Assembly: GCA_000231825.2 (NCBI GenBank)
Contig: JH720297.1
Location: forward strand, 308,857 to 372,856
Direction of reading: 5' to 3'
Length of the DNA stretch: 64,000 nucleotides
Source of the DNA: Tetrahymena elliotti 4EA
Lineage: Eukaryota; Ciliophora; Oligohymenophorea; Hymenostomatida; Tetrahymenidae
Part shown: piece after piece, positions 1 through 13,600 of the stretch
Position numbering within the stretch: the first letter of the stretch is position 1
Layout: each line of letters begins with the position of its first letter
The notes under the pieces: model-generated
What the model was told of the DNA's origin: nothing
Databases searched by the model: none
Seen by the model: only the letters and a program-made list of their open reading frames with translations
Program-made: the position numbers and the translations under genes

Positions 1-3000
1 TTGCATTTAGTAATTGTTATTAACTATGACTGTTTGGGACTTCTTAGGTGATATCTATGATTGCTCTATACTGTCTTCAATTATATTATGTAAATCAGTC
101 TTCTTCCTCAAATGATCCTTTAAATTATACTAAATTTCTTTTTCAACATTGGTCTGATCTTCAGATATGGATTTTTTTATTTGAATTAAAACTGGAGATG
201 GGCTCTTGAGTTAATCACTCTTTAAAGAAAATCTTCTCGTGTCTTCATTGTTTTAACCTGGAGAAGTATTTTCATCTTCTTACGAATTCTTAGTGAGTAT
301 CTCATGTACTGTAGCTAATCCTCCTAAATCAATATTCAATAAATTATTTTTATTAATTAAGCTTCCCTATTATTTCAATTCTGGTGAATCCTCATTTTCA
401 TTTTCTTAATGGCTGAGTTGAAAATCATTTAACTGGATCTCATCATTATCAGTTTATTCAGTATTTCTTTTCTTTTGACCCGAATTACCAAAGTCATCTT
501 AATTGCTTTCTTAAGTTTCAAATGGAATATTCCCTCCAAATATTTTTTCTGCTTAAATTGTAACTCTTCTATGAGTAGGGGTTTTGACAGCTGAGTTCTT
601 GATACTGCTTTCATCAGACCTTTCTTCCATACTATGATCACTATTAGTTAACTTAAAATCATCATCCTATTCTTCGTTTTTATTTAATTCCTTTTAAGGT
701 GAATCCAAATTTAATTTTGGCTTAGGAGAATAGGAAGGTACTTAAATTTCCTAGCTATGTTACTCACTCTCTGTATTTGTCCTATTAAACTCAAAAAAGT
801 TTGAATTTTTATAAGGCCTTTGCTACTAAGCACTAGGGGAAGAACTGCTTTCATACTAATGTAAAGAGTTCATATCAATTCTCAAGCTCTGCTTTTAATC
901 CTCTAAAATATTATTTTAACTAGGATTGGTCTATGGATTTTAAGATTAACTTATTGTGTTATTGCTTTTTTAATTCAATAAAAATTGATTATTGACTAGA
1001 ATTAAAGACGAAGCTTCTACATCGTACATACTCTATTCACTTTTTCTTTCAATTATTCTCTCTCCTTGCTAATAGTTAATCAATTTTTTATTGATTTTTT
1101 CTAGAATCGAAGATTAGGATTGTTGCTATTAAAGTCCATCTTCCATTGTGTTATTATTATTTTTATCTTGACTTGGACTTGAATTAAATTAGCTGATTTT
1201 AATATCTTTATAACTATTTTTAGCATCTTGAATATTTTCTTCTGATTATTCATTAATTATTAAGTTATCTTCAATTAAATCCTTTTTGTGATCTCCATTA
1301 AAAGGTTTTATTTTTTTTTCATTTAGGTTTACATCATACCTATCTTCATCTTCCTCTTCCTCAAGGTAGCTTTCACTTGAAGATTCCTCTTTATCTAATA
1401 TTTTTCCTTATATTTAGATACTGACTTGTTTTTTAAAAGTTCTTTAAACTTGTTTCTTTTAGCTTTTCTTTTATTTTTCATTGAGCATTTACAGCTTTTC
1501 TTTGACTTATTGCAACTACTTGTGAGATAACCTTTTTTGTTCACTTGAATTTTGATTAGCTTATGCTGCTGTAGATTAATTCTTATTTTCATCTAGACTT
1601 TAGTCAAGAGATCGCTTTAAAGGAGTACTCTCAACTGTGTTGGTTGCAGCAGCAATATTTTGTTATGTTAAATAATCACTTCCTATTCCACTATTAACTC
1701 CTCCTTGTCTTGGTGTTGCATGAGTCATACTATTTACATTACTAGTATTTTCATAAGCACCTTAAGTAAAAAAATTCTAAGATCTCTCTGAATTGTGATC
1801 ATCAAAATGATTTTGTTGGTCTTAAGCAAAATTCTAAATAGGTGTGCTTGAATATACCCCACTAAAGACATGTGGCAATTAGGAAACAGAGCCTTATCCC
1901 TTTGAAAGAACATCTCCATTGCCATCTTCTCTGTTTACATCAGAAGACAAAGCAGCCAAAGATTCCATTCTAAACAAACTTTGTTTTTAAACAACACTGT
2001 TCTATCTCAAGTAGGGATTATAGTTATTCTTAATGATGCTTAGCTATTTTGTATCCTTTCTCTAAACTACTATTTCAGGTACAGAATCATTTTAGCTGAT
2101 AGTTCCCTCCTTGAATTATAAATTCTACTAACTACCAATTTAATTATTTTGATCAACTAAAGATTAATTATCATCAGTCATACAATTATGAGTATTTTCG
2201 CTTTCATAGTTAACTATTTCTCCATCAACATATCTGAATTACATCTTTTATTTCATGAAATACTCTTTATCGTCAATTTACTAAATTTACTTTGTCTACT
2301 CATACTCTTCACTATATTCATTTTCATCAGTAACTTCATCAATCTCTTCAGATTATAAAAACTTGAGTGCTAAGTTATTTCTGACTTTCTTTAAATCTTC
2401 TCTCACAGTCTAATGATTAATTAAAAATTTTAATTAGATAAGAAAAGTCTATATATTTTTTTAATTACAAAATTTTTTTAATAGGAATTGAACTTATTTC
2501 TCTCTCTAATAAGTGCCTATCTATCCTAAATTACAGGATATATATACTTAATCATAATCCTAAATCTATTGAAATGAGGAGTAACCAAACTGCAGTCAAC
2601 AATAGTGTGGTCATAAGCTCCACAAGAGCTGCATTTTGTACTTAATTTTTTATCCTTAAAGTTAATTTCATCTTTCATCATGTAATATTTTTCCTTTAAT
2701 TAAAATTAATAAAACCCAATTAGAGTTTAATTCAATAAACAAAATAATTGAATAAAAAAATAACTAATTAATTACATAATCTTCCTAGTAGTTCTTTATT
2801 ACAGAGATAAAATCTTCACTTTCTAAATATACTAAATGTGTAATATCACAACACTTAACAGCTATTTCTCTTGGTTTGCATCCAAAAAATCCAAACTAGC
2901 CAAAATGCTAACCTTTCTATATTTATTTTGTTAAATTAGTAATTAATTATTTTCTTGCATCAACTCAAAAAAAAATGATTTTGAGAACCAAAACAAAAAT

Positions 3001-5308
3001 TAAAAAATTGTTTTAAAATTCCATTTAGAGTTTTTTTATTTTTGAAAGGTGAAATCTTATTGAGAAATAAATTGTTTACTTGTAATTTAGCCATTTCAAA
3101 GATTTCTCCTGCATCTTTTTCCAGGAAAAGAGAAACCTCTCCACTCTGTATGAAAAATATTTTATAATCAAGCTCTCCTTTATGGAAAATAACTTCTCCT
3201 GGACCATACATAATTTCTTTGAGTTTTAGAGATAGAGCTCTCAAACATTCTTAGGAGAAGTTATTTTTAAAGATACGAGTGTTTTATAAAATATTTCCAA
3301 AGTATTCAAGCTACACTTCTTCTCTCAAATTTTTTGCAATTGTATTTAATATCATTTAACCTTTAAGAGGTCCATCTGCTGATCTTGAGTGAGTATAATC
3401 TAAATATTTTATAACTTTAAGTTAAAGCTTTTAGTTGATATTTCTTTTTGCCATATAGTCTGAGATGTTATTTTTTTGCTACTTAATAGCAGCTTCCTTA
3501 TTAGAAATTTCTTAGAATATAGAACCAATAGTGTTAACAATATAACTAAAGAAACAAGAACCTAGCACAGCAACAAATGTGCAATATAGCCTTTCAATAG
3601 TTGTTACTGGAGCTATATCACCGTAACCTATTGTGACCATAGAAATAGTTGTAAAGTAAAAAGAATTAATATATTTAATCCACCAATTTTCATAAACTAG
3701 CTATTATTTTATCATCCAACTATTCATTCCTGCCTCTAATTCTAAACGACCAATATAATGAAATTGGCATCCCCAAAAATGTGCAAGGGTAATAATCATA
3801 AAAAATAGTTTTGTCAGAGTCCAGCCAGTTGGAAAACGATACCAAATTCTAAAATGATCATTTAAATCTTAGGAGAGACGTCTAATTTTGATACATCTCA
3901 AAATAAAAAATATAAGAGAGAGAATGTAATTGTTGAAAATAGCTAATACACTTATTACAATTATTAAATCCATCCAAAAGTACTAAATCCTACTATAATT
4001 TCTAAAAATGGCTTCCCTACTTTGTATAATAATTCCTTCTTTATAAATTGCTGTGTTCATACGAATTAAAATTTCTAAAATGTAAATAGCCCCACAGATT
4101 TTACGCAATATTTCATAACTAGGTGTTACTATTTCGTAGTCATTGAAGCCATTAAAACTGCTTATCATCAACTCAAAAAAGGCTGTTAGGATAGTTAGAC
4201 CCAATATAATAACATCATAAAATAGAAAAAGCCAAATATTATCTGGTTGATAAACTTTAACTGCCTATGAAAATTTCTTTAAAACAGGAATAGCACATTT
4301 CTAGAATTTATTCAAAATGGTATTATTTCTCAGTTTATCTCTTTCATCTTTATCAATATTCGCTTTGTCTCCTATCATTTAATAATGCATTAACTTCAGG
4401 TTATGAAAATTGTAATAGATTGAAGACCTTTTAAGTTATTTCATGAAACGTAAAATAATCAACGCTTTCCCTAATACATTCCATCCTCCTGAAGACTTTT
4501 CATTAAGTGTCTTCTTTTTTTTCAAAATAGACGGTTATGATTACATAGTGCTCATAAACTTTACAAGACCATCTTTAGTGTTTTAATTGCGATAAACATT
4601 ATTGGCATCTTTTACACCTAATGGTTATAGTGTACCTGATTTGCTCATATTGGATTTATGTCCTTTTAAAATTGAGGCAAAATGAGATTTTTGTTGATTG
4701 TTATTTAAAGTATTTGTGCTGCTTTTCATTCCATGGGGAGACATTAAAGGATTTAAATTCTATGCTGATAAAAGAGACAAAGAACCTCCATTGTTAGCCT
4801 CTTCTTTTGGAGACTATAGATTATCTGAAATAGCAGCACTATTTTACTAAAGAAATAAAGATCTTCTTTAGCCTATATGAAAGCTGTTGGATGCAGCATG
4901 ATTTTCTAAACTATTTGAATCTCTCTAATTAACATCTTCTGTATGGCTAAAATGCGTTTTACTATTAGCCCTTTCTAATTTCATATTTCTACTTTTTTAG
5001 CTTAATTTATCGAAAATCAGCATTGACCCTCCTAAGCTTTTGTTTTCTCCTAATATCAATTTCTAGCTTTCATTGCAATTTTCATTTAATTTATTTAAAT
5101 CATCATCAAATTCTACTTTTTTTTAAATTTAATTCTGCAGGGCTTCTCTTTAAGTCATTTCTAACTAACCTTCTTCTTCATTAGATGAATTTCCTTCATC
5201 ATCTAAATTCCTAGATAACCCACCTAGATCATGAGTGGCACTTTACCTTTTCAACTTGCTAAGGCTTGGTGCTTTCGGCATCACTTAATTCTTCTTAATA
5301 CCGTTCAT
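1..5308 (-). CDS. Cyclic-nucleotide-gated-type K+ channel with C-terminal CCHC zinc knuckle (3' end off the window)
   Basis: Six-TM potassium channel of the CNG/HCN/EAG superfamily, expected in plasma or ciliary membrane. The start ATG at 5308 opens a polar N-terminal tail (MNGIKKNQVMPK). S1-S4 occupy about 4260-3800, with an S4-like LRCIKIRRL. The K+ filter TIGYGD is at 3617-3634 region (GYGD 3617-3628). A C-linker follows without interruption to a CNBD at about 3240-2780 (GPGEVIFHKGE, then KGQHFGQFGFFG). An intron interrupts the CNBD near 3085-2925 and another follows EDY near 2785. A CCHC knuckle lies at 2592-2633. The remaining 2.5 kb is an acidic, Asn/Ser/Gln-rich tail that stays open to base 1 with no in-frame TGA, so the gene is 3'-partial. 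The phosphate-binding cassette is poorly conserved, so real cNMP binding is uncertain. It is paralogous to the channels at 45963 and 53125, on the opposite strand. Confidence 0.88.
2592..2633 (-). other. CCHC zinc knuckle encoded in the K+ channel at 1-5308
   Basis: The reading frame gives CSSCGAYDHTIVDC, an exact C-x2-C-x4-H-x4-C pattern, about 40 residues after the CNBD. This is the spacing of retroviral-type zinc knuckles, which generally bind single-stranded nucleic acid. Both other channels of the window carry it at the same relative place. Confidence 0.85.
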
Positions 5309-6944
5309 AATATTTAAATATAAGCTTGAAGCTTTTAAAATTAAAAATGATTCTTATCAGTCAAAAATTCAAAAATAAATAACTAAAACAACCTAAAATT
5401 GAAAAAATCAATAGTTTTAATAATAAATTAATTTGCTAAGTGCAGAGCTATTCATATAAAAATAAGTTAACATTAACAAATAAATAGTATTTTATGAGTA
5501 TAATTAAATGAGTAATTTGCATTATTCATCTATAGAATAAATATTACCATCTTTTGATAAATAGATATATTTCCCTATGAAAATTCAGCAATTCCATTCT
5601 TATTTTTGTTATATTTTTTACTCATTAGTACTGAATTGACTTACATAATTTATTTCTTCAAGACTATAAATTTTTCCACAGCTATTAATTAATTAACTAA
5701 CTCATAATTAATATTTTTTCTCAGGTTGATCTTAGTATCCTGCTTGCTTCAAATAATTTAACTTTTTTTTCTTCAATTAATTTCAAATAATATTCTTTTT
5801 GTTAAAAGTTTCAAATTTTAATTTGTCTTTTTCAATTCATCACCATACTTTTATGATTAAATATCTATTTATCTATTCCAACCTCAACTAAATACTTCCT
5901 CAAATCTTTTAATTTAATTTCTTGACAAATTCTTTTATTTTAATTGAATGAAATTATTGTTCATAAAAAAATATATTTTAAAACCAAAAAAATAATTAAT
6001 ATTACTATTTAGGAAATTTTATCTAACAGTAAAATTGAAAGGATTTTCGCTCATACTCACAAAAAGGAGTAGGCTCTCTGTCTTTATCTTTTACAGTAAA
6101 AAAAGCTTTAAATTATCATAAATTAATAGTCATATTTAATTAAAAGCTTTGAGGCATTTTAAATTAATTTATGTTACATTTTTAAGATTTGAATTTCATA
6201 AATTTTTATTTAATAAATACCATTAAATTAATTTTTGAATTGAAATATTTTGAATTAAAATAATTTAAAATGCATTTTTTTAAAAATAAAAACTTCATTC
6301 AAGTATTTGATTAAATTTTAATTTAAATCTTGATTAATAAAAATTAAAAACAATTAAAAAAAAGGAAAAGATTTTTTTAGACAAAAATTTAATTTTAATT
6401 TGATGATAAAGTTGATAAATAATAGACTACTGAATTCAAATTATTAAGGTTGTGAGTGAGTGAATTAAAAACAAAATGGCATTTATTCATTTTTATTAAT
6501 TTTAGAGGAAGCCAACTTTAGTTTTTTAATTTAAATTTAGAATGGAGTGTTTTTATTTAATAAAAAAATTTTAAAAGATGTTTTGAAAATATTGAAATGT
6601 AATTAAATATTATATTAGTTGTAAAATATTTAATAAAAGTTTAATTTAAGTTTTAAATTAAAGCACTAAAATTTAAATTTGAGGACACAAAAGAGCATAA
6701 TTATTTTTAAAATTGAATTTTAACACTTTAGCGGTGAAAAATCAGCGCGAAAGAGGATTAAATTGGATTTCTGTGAAATTTATTAGTAATTAAATCAAAT
6801 AAACTTTTTGAATAGTTATTTTCTTTCTAAGTTAGCGAAAGTAAAAGATAGAGCCAATCAATCAATCATTATATTTTTAGTACTTAGCGCATTAAAATAA
6901 ATATTTTAATTTTTTAATCAGCCCAAGCTTTAAATTCATATTTT
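5309..6944. other. Divergent intergenic region between K+ channel and CAF-1 genes
   Basis: About 1.6 kb of A/T-dominated sequence between two divergent starts, so it should hold both promoters. An E2F-like octamer at 6745-6752 is the only site I can name. Weakly protein-like open stretches on the minus strand at about 5540-5980 are not convincing. Confidence 0.7.
6745..6752 (-). promoter_or_regulatory. E2F/DP-like site upstream of CAF-1
   Basis: GCGCGAAA on the plus strand is TTTCGCGC on the minus strand, a perfect match to the E2F consensus TTTSSCGC. It lies about 190 bp before the CAF-1 start in a GC-poor background where a run of CG dinucleotides is rare. Control of an S-phase chromatin assembly gene by E2F is inferred, not shown. 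Confidence 0.55.
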
Positions 6945-9900
6945 ATGACAATGGAAGAAGAAAGATTATAGATTTCAAGTAGTGCTAGCAACTCTAGATA
7001 GATGAATATTGAGTCATAGGCAGACACTGCTGCTGGTTAAACGTTAAATTAGTCTCAAAATAATCCTTAATAAAATGCAGTAGAAGTAAATAGCCAGAAC
7101 TTATAAGAAGGTATAGAGTAAGCCAAGGTAATAACTAACCAATAAAATGGTTCATCAAGTGTAAGTGAGCAATACTGGTAGAGTAAAAAGAATGGTTTCA
7201 TTTAGGAATTGAATAAGTTATTAACCTAAGGAATCGATTTATCTGAATAAATTATGTTTGCAATGCCTTAAGAAATTTTATCTTAAAAAATATAAGATTA
7301 CCTGCAAGTAGTTAATGATTAAACTAGTGCAGAATAGATTATTGAATCACAAAAGAAACTTATTAAGGAAAGCTGTCTTTGGATAGTAGAAGGTAAAAAT
7401 TGCAATGATTATGATCTGATCAAACTGTGTACTGTTTTTTAGGATTATACTAAGCAATGTTTGACATAAATTTCTGACATATCTTAAAAAGATTTTGACT
7501 TTTATCGTGATATAATAGCTGAATGTGCTGAAAAAAAGAATTATGGATTGAAACTTACTAAAGACATATAAACTCTTTTATTAAAATAGCAGAATGAAGG
7601 CATTTAAAGCGATTAGCAAGCAACTACTTTGAAAATTGGACTGCACGAAATTTGGGAAGTTAAAGAAATTCAGTGTTTGCCCAATAATACTAAAATTGAA
7701 GAATTAGATTATATTAGAAAAAAACGTCGTCAGCACCAAGCTTTGATTAGAGGATTAGAAAAATTAATTAAAGCAATAGAAAAAGGTAAAGGAGAAGATG
7801 AGGCATTCAGTGCTTATTAAAAAACAGTAATGAATCCTCCAAAAATGAAAGTTTAAACTAAAATTAATGGAAAAAATAATGCTCAAAAATAGAACTAAGT
7901 AGATAAAAGTATAGAAGATAATTTGAAAAAAATGAAGATTGATAGTGGAAAAGCAACTCCAATTGATGTGGGTGATATGTAAAACGAACCTAATTAATAA
8001 GAAAATGGTTAATAGCTTTAGCAGGAAACTAAGTCAAAGAAAAAAACAGCTAAAAAATCTAATAAAAAAGCAAATGAAGGTAATAGCGATTAGCAAATTG
8101 AATAAAATGAGAGTACATAAAAATAAAGTATTTGTGAATCCTCTATAAATAGTTCAATTACTTAAGAATAATCAAAGTAGATTAGTTCTAAAAAGAATTA
8201 AAATGAATCTAAAAAGAGTGGAAATTCATAATAACAACAAGCTACTAATAACTTGAAAGATAATAATTAGAAAAATATTCTCAACTTCTTTGCTAAAAAG
8301 AATGTTAGCAATAACACTATTTCATCTCAAAATCCTGATCTCAATTCAAACAATTTTAATTCATAGCAATAAATTTTAAATAAAGAAAATAATGCAGATT
8401 AAGAGTTAAAAGCATTAGAAGTAAATTAATCTGAAATAAAAATAGATGAATAATAACCCGCAAAGCCTGTAAAGAGTATATTGAGAAGAATTGGAGGTGC
8501 AGACCCTCGCCCAGCTCATCTTTAAACTACTGATTTGATTAAAGATACTACTTAAAACTAGGAAGTTTTCTCAATAATCAAATAAGAAAGTAAAAGATAG
8601 TGGAATTTAATTAAAAAGAAAAAATAAATCTCAAATGGAAAATAAGATAAATCAGGAAGAAGAAAAATTCTTGTTCTTATCCATGATTATGTGCGCTAAT
8701 ACAGAAATGTATTTTTTGATTAATCGAGCAAGCTTATTAATCCTCGTAATTTCTTGTCAAAAGATGAAGAATTGATTTAGTATGATTTAGATAGTGAAGA
8801 TGAAGAATAAGAATTAAATGCAGAAAATATTGAAAATGAAGAAGATGATATTGATGAAGAAGATCAAGATGACGATGACTCTGGTAAATAGTTTATTGTA
8901 CCAGATGGCTACTTATCTGATGAAGGTTTTGATAGTGATAAAGAAGACGTTTTTGATCAAAAAAAGCTAACTTTCTAAAATTATAACTTTGTTGAAAATG
9001 CAAATAAATAAGGGTTTATTTTCCAAGAAAAAGATAAAGCAGGAGATGTTTAAAACTTTTTGATCAATTATAGAGTAAAAAAATATGATGAATAAGAAAA
9101 TTTCCCATTGTGTTTGAAAAAAAAGACAAATAATACAGAGGGATAAGCCTAACCAACTGCTGTCATAGTTTGGACAAATGAAAGATTGAAATAATTTATA
9201 AGAGTAGTCCATGGATCGTACCAACCTAAAAAGGCCCTCCTTGAATAAATAGCAAAGATTGACATAATGAAGGAAGTATCTAAAAACCGCGTAGAAAAGA
9301 AATTCAAGGAAATTATTTAGAAAGACGACAAACAGGATGGCGAAGCTGTTAAAAGATGGTGTGTACATTAGGCCATTATAGAATCATTAGAATTTGAAGA
9401 TAATGAGATGGAAGAGCTCAAGAAGTAGCGTTAAGAAGAATATAAAAGTGCAAGATAGAGCAAAAAAGATGAAAAAATTACATCTTAGCAATAAAATACA
9501 GCTAATTAAAGTTAAGCCAACTAAAATAATAATTAATAAAACACTGGGGTTTAGTAATAAATTAAACCAATCACAGGATTTAACATATTTTCAGCAGCTG
9601 CTCCTTTAAAAAAGAATATGAACATTACTCCAATAAAATCAATACTCAAATCTGATGATGAAGAAGAGAAGTAAGAGCTTGAAATAGCAGAAAAAAAATA
9701 AAAGCAAAGAATGATTGAAGAAGCAAATAAAAAATAAGAAGAAGAAAATAACCAAAAAAAAGACTAGGTAGAGAAAAAAATTATTTAAGTTCAAAGAAAA
9801 AAAGAAGAGGTTAAACAGCCTTGTAACACAATAATGGTTGATGAGGAATCTTAAGATAAGCTGTTGAATAACAATTCAAACAAGTAAGAGTAGCCATCTA

Positions 9901-9998
9901 GAAAAAATTCAAACAATATTAATGAAAACAGCAATACAAGTCAAAAAAAATAAAAAATGCTGCAAACAACACTCAGTTTTTCATTCAAAAAACCTTGA
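6945..9998 (+). CDS. Chromatin assembly factor 1 large subunit (CAF-1 p150 / CHAF1A-like)
   Basis: Replication-coupled H3-H4 chaperone subunit that binds PCNA. One uninterrupted frame of 1,017 codons, ATG 6945 to TGA 9996-9998. A Gln-rich N-terminal region (1-330) holds a helical segment of unknown role. A PIP box QKNILNFF is at about 442-449. The CHAF1A signature follows: VFFDQSSKLINPRN near 590, the acidic DLDSEDEEQEL near 614, then VPDGYLSDEG at 652-661. A winged-helix-like segment (ERLKQFIRVVHGSYQP) starts at 746. A Lys/Glu/Arg-rich helix near 900-960 follows. The protein ends with QTTLSFSFKKP, a PIP-like motif lacking one of the paired aromatics. The ED and VPDGYLS blocks make the family call firm. 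The Lys/Glu/Arg stretch lies after the winged helix, unlike the human order, where it precedes the acidic domain. Confidence 0.93.
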
Positions 9999-10662
9999 TT
10001 GATTGAAAAACAATAACAAGATTCATAATAAAATTAAACAAATAAATTTAAAATAATTGATCTATACGTACATCATTACATTCTTTAAATATTAACCAAA
10101 AAATTAACTTAAATGGAGAAAATGTAACTCATTCATTAATATATTAAATTTTTCATTCTATTAACACTCAAATATGCATTTTATATTAAAAATATTACTG
10201 TTTTATTTGAATTGCTTCTTATCTTAGTAATTTAATAATTTAAACGATTTCATTAATTATATTTTCTATTTTTCAAATTATTTCAATATATCTTCTCTTC
10301 TCTCAAGTTGACCTATTAAAAATCTTAATAAATTTTAAATCCCTTGTTAAGAACATTAACTAACAGATAAGTGGAAATTCAAATCTTTTTTTAAAATAAA
10401 AATAAAATCAAAAGTATTAACTTAATTTTTTTTGAATATGATTCAACAATAAATTAATTTATTTATTTAATTCTCAAATTTTTAGAATTGATTTTAAATA
10501 AAATATAGAGAGATTAAATGACTTGATTGATTTTTAAATAAAAATTAAGTTAAGTTTTAAAAATAGATAAGTATGTATTTTAAATTATTTTGCCTATTAA
10601 AATTTTTATGTTTTTTATGAAAGGTTAATTTTTAATAAATAATTTGTATTTGCTAAAATTAG
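9999..10662. other. Intergenic, AT-rich
   Basis: Between the CAF-1 stop and the first coding frame of the PAS membrane protein. It probably holds the promoter and unresolved first exon of the latter. I see no other gene. Confidence 0.55.
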
Positions 10663-13600
10663 TTTTTGATAATATTTGAGAGAAACTCGTAACAATCTTT
10701 GCTAATTAGAATTATAAATATAAATGAATTACACATTTTTTCTAAATTTCCTGATTTTGAAAAAGCATTTAAATTTTTGAATAAAAAGAGTAATAATGAA
10801 TTTGAAATAATAAAAATAGCTTATCAAATGGATTATTAACTTAGTGCATTCAAGTGTAAATATTTTTGAATCTATCTATTTATTTATATATATTTTTTAT
10901 AATAGTTGGATAACTAAGAGCTAATCAATATTACAATAGTACGAATGAATTTTAACAACTTGAGAAAAGAAAAATTTAATTTTTAGATTAACAATAAGTT
11001 TCCAAAAAATTAAAAATTAACAGCATTAATTTAGAAGCAATTTATAGTATAGGTAGAATAAATCAAGAAGGAAAGAAAGAATAGATAATGAAACCAAATC
11101 AGAAAATATAAAGATTTAATATCTATTTGATAGATAATAGGCTTCTGAGGTTATTATATAATTTTTACACAGAAAAGCTTTATGAGCTTTAAACATCCTA
11201 TTAAAGATCCTACAAGATTTCCATTTTTCTTATTTTAATTAAAACAATTTATATTCTTATGATGTTACTTAATAAATCATCACTTAATGAAATAAATTAA
11301 TCTTCAGGATTTGATTTTTATACTTTTATGGATTTAGAGAATTACTTAGATGAAATTTAAGATAATTTAATTTATGTACAACTCGCAGTTCTCTCAATTA
11401 ATTCAGCTATTTTATTATACATATTTATCAAATTTATATAATTTGCTTCAAATTCGATTAGCAGCATGAAAGTTAGTCATTTGGAGGGAGCAAGTATAAA
11501 TACAGGAGAAATAGATATTAAATAAGAAGCGTTTCATGAACTTTTTTTCTCCTTCATTCTTTAAAGCTATGAATATATTTTAATTATCCCAGCAATCTAT
11601 ATTTCTTGCATCTTAAGAAATGCTGTTTCAATACCTGCATTAATATTGGCTATTCTAAATGGTAAAATATTTCATTTTTAATTCAGTATTAAAGACCCTT
11701 TATTATTTGTTTTGGTTTGAAAAAGGAAAGACATATTTTTTATTTAAAAAAGGGTTAATTATCAAGGATTCAGACTACAACTACTTAATTTCAAGCAAAG
11801 ATTTCTTATCTAAAAAGTACATTTGGACTGATAAAATACTCTACCTTGCATAATGTCTATTATTGTCTATTTATACATTATAAAAAGGAGTTTTCGGTTT
11901 ATGGATGATAGTTATATACATATTTTTTGAGCTTGTTTATCTAACATATAAAAGACCATACTTCTCTAAGCATATGGAAGGTTTTATTATATGGATTTAA
12001 CTCTTCCTTTTGATGCTCTACTTTTCTTGCATAAGCTTAAGAAATAATACAGAATAAGGGCCTACTTTATTTTTTGTTTTACTGGTATTATCAGTTCCTA
12101 TTTCCCTAAAAATTACTAGAATAATAGTTAACTATTAACTAAATATTGTATATGAAGAATTGGAGAGATTGATGAACAGTAATACTTTATCACAGGAAGA
12201 TAATAACAGTTAGCATATTGATTAAATAATAAGAATGATCATCTACTCAGATAAAATTTATATTAATAATTAATAAAATTTTTTATTTAATTTGATTATT
12301 CCTCCAACACCAAAAAGTGAAGCATAAAACAAAAGAGATATGCTCAAAGCAAATTTGATTAGAACATTTTAAATAAAGCTTTTCAGAGAAATTGATAATG
12401 AACTTAATATATTGTAAAAATAAACTGGTTAGAATATTGGTGCTGAGAGAGGAAAAACAAGAAAATTAGGAAAATCTTAAAATTAATCTGCAAACAGCAG
12501 TAATTATGACTAAGAAGAAATAGCTTTGCAGCAACTAGATGCTTTCAATGAAGCCAAAGAAGATATTCTAGCTTAGCAATATACTTTGAATGAAAAATAA
12601 GTCAATGGTAAAATTTACATTGATAAATAATAAGTTTATGGAGATGATAGCACTTTGGAAGGTAGCTTGTAATAGTATTTTCATAGAGTTATTCAAAATA
12701 CTAAAAATAAATAATATTTCAATGATATTGATATAATTCACTTGGTTTACATTTTAGAAATTTTAGGTAATTAAAAACTATTTGAACTAAAGTTTTACTA
12801 AAATAAAAAAAAAATATCTTACAAGCACTAATAGATAGTTAAGTCTTTGTTCCTATAGTCTGTATAAAACAAAAAGATGCATGTAAAGGAGTTTGGAAAA
12901 GAGAGTCTCTTCCATACAGAATATTAAGAAGCCTTGAGTTATGACAGTCTTATTAATCTACTATAATTTTGGATTGATGAAACAATTGAAAAGAAACTTC
13001 TTATCTTAAATACTATGAGATAAAGACATATAGTTCTTGACGAATTAAGAAAATAGCTAGAAGACATTTAATTTAGGCGTCGTCAAATTATAAAAACAAT
13101 ATCACATTTAGTTCAGCTGAATGACAAGAATAGCAAGCTACACTCACTATACATTTGCTACTTGGATAACCTTTCCTTTACAGATAAAGATATTAATTTG
13201 AGTAGATTTAAGAAATAACAGTAATTGAACTCTGAATAAAGAAATTACTTAGCTAAGCTTGATAAAAGTGATACATGCGTTCTTTTTGCGAGTGTAGGTA
13301 GAAATAATAAAAGCTTTTAAATCAAGAAAATATCTTAATCTTTTGAAAAAATTTTTAATTATAAACCTATTGAAATTCTAAATGCTACTATAGAAAAACT
13401 AATGCCCTATCCATACTAAAGGCCTCATTCTAAATTAATCAAGGATTTCTTTGGTGACAATGAATAAAACGGTAAAGGAAATGTCCCTTTAGCCTTTGCT
13501 ATGAGTCAAAAAGGATACATAGTACCTTGTGAGATAAATATCACAGTTAATAATTTTTAGGGTGAATTTGGAATGGCAGCACTTTTTTAAGTATTAGACA

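Noticed and set aside
5540..5980. Possible small minus-strand gene between the K+ channel and CAF-1
   Set aside because: Readable stretches lie in different frames and are broken by in-frame TGA; with TGA as the only stop, open runs of this length are expected by chance.
8967..9368. 133-codon minus-strand open frame, Phe/Leu-rich
   Set aside because: Antisense of the CAF-1 acidic and winged-helix region, where the sense frame has family signatures.
11662..11686. An apparent 25-nt intron in the PAS membrane gene, which would be Paramecium-like
   Set aside because: The same donor with an acceptor at 11725 gives a 64-nt intron that also restores the frame, so no miniature intron is needed.
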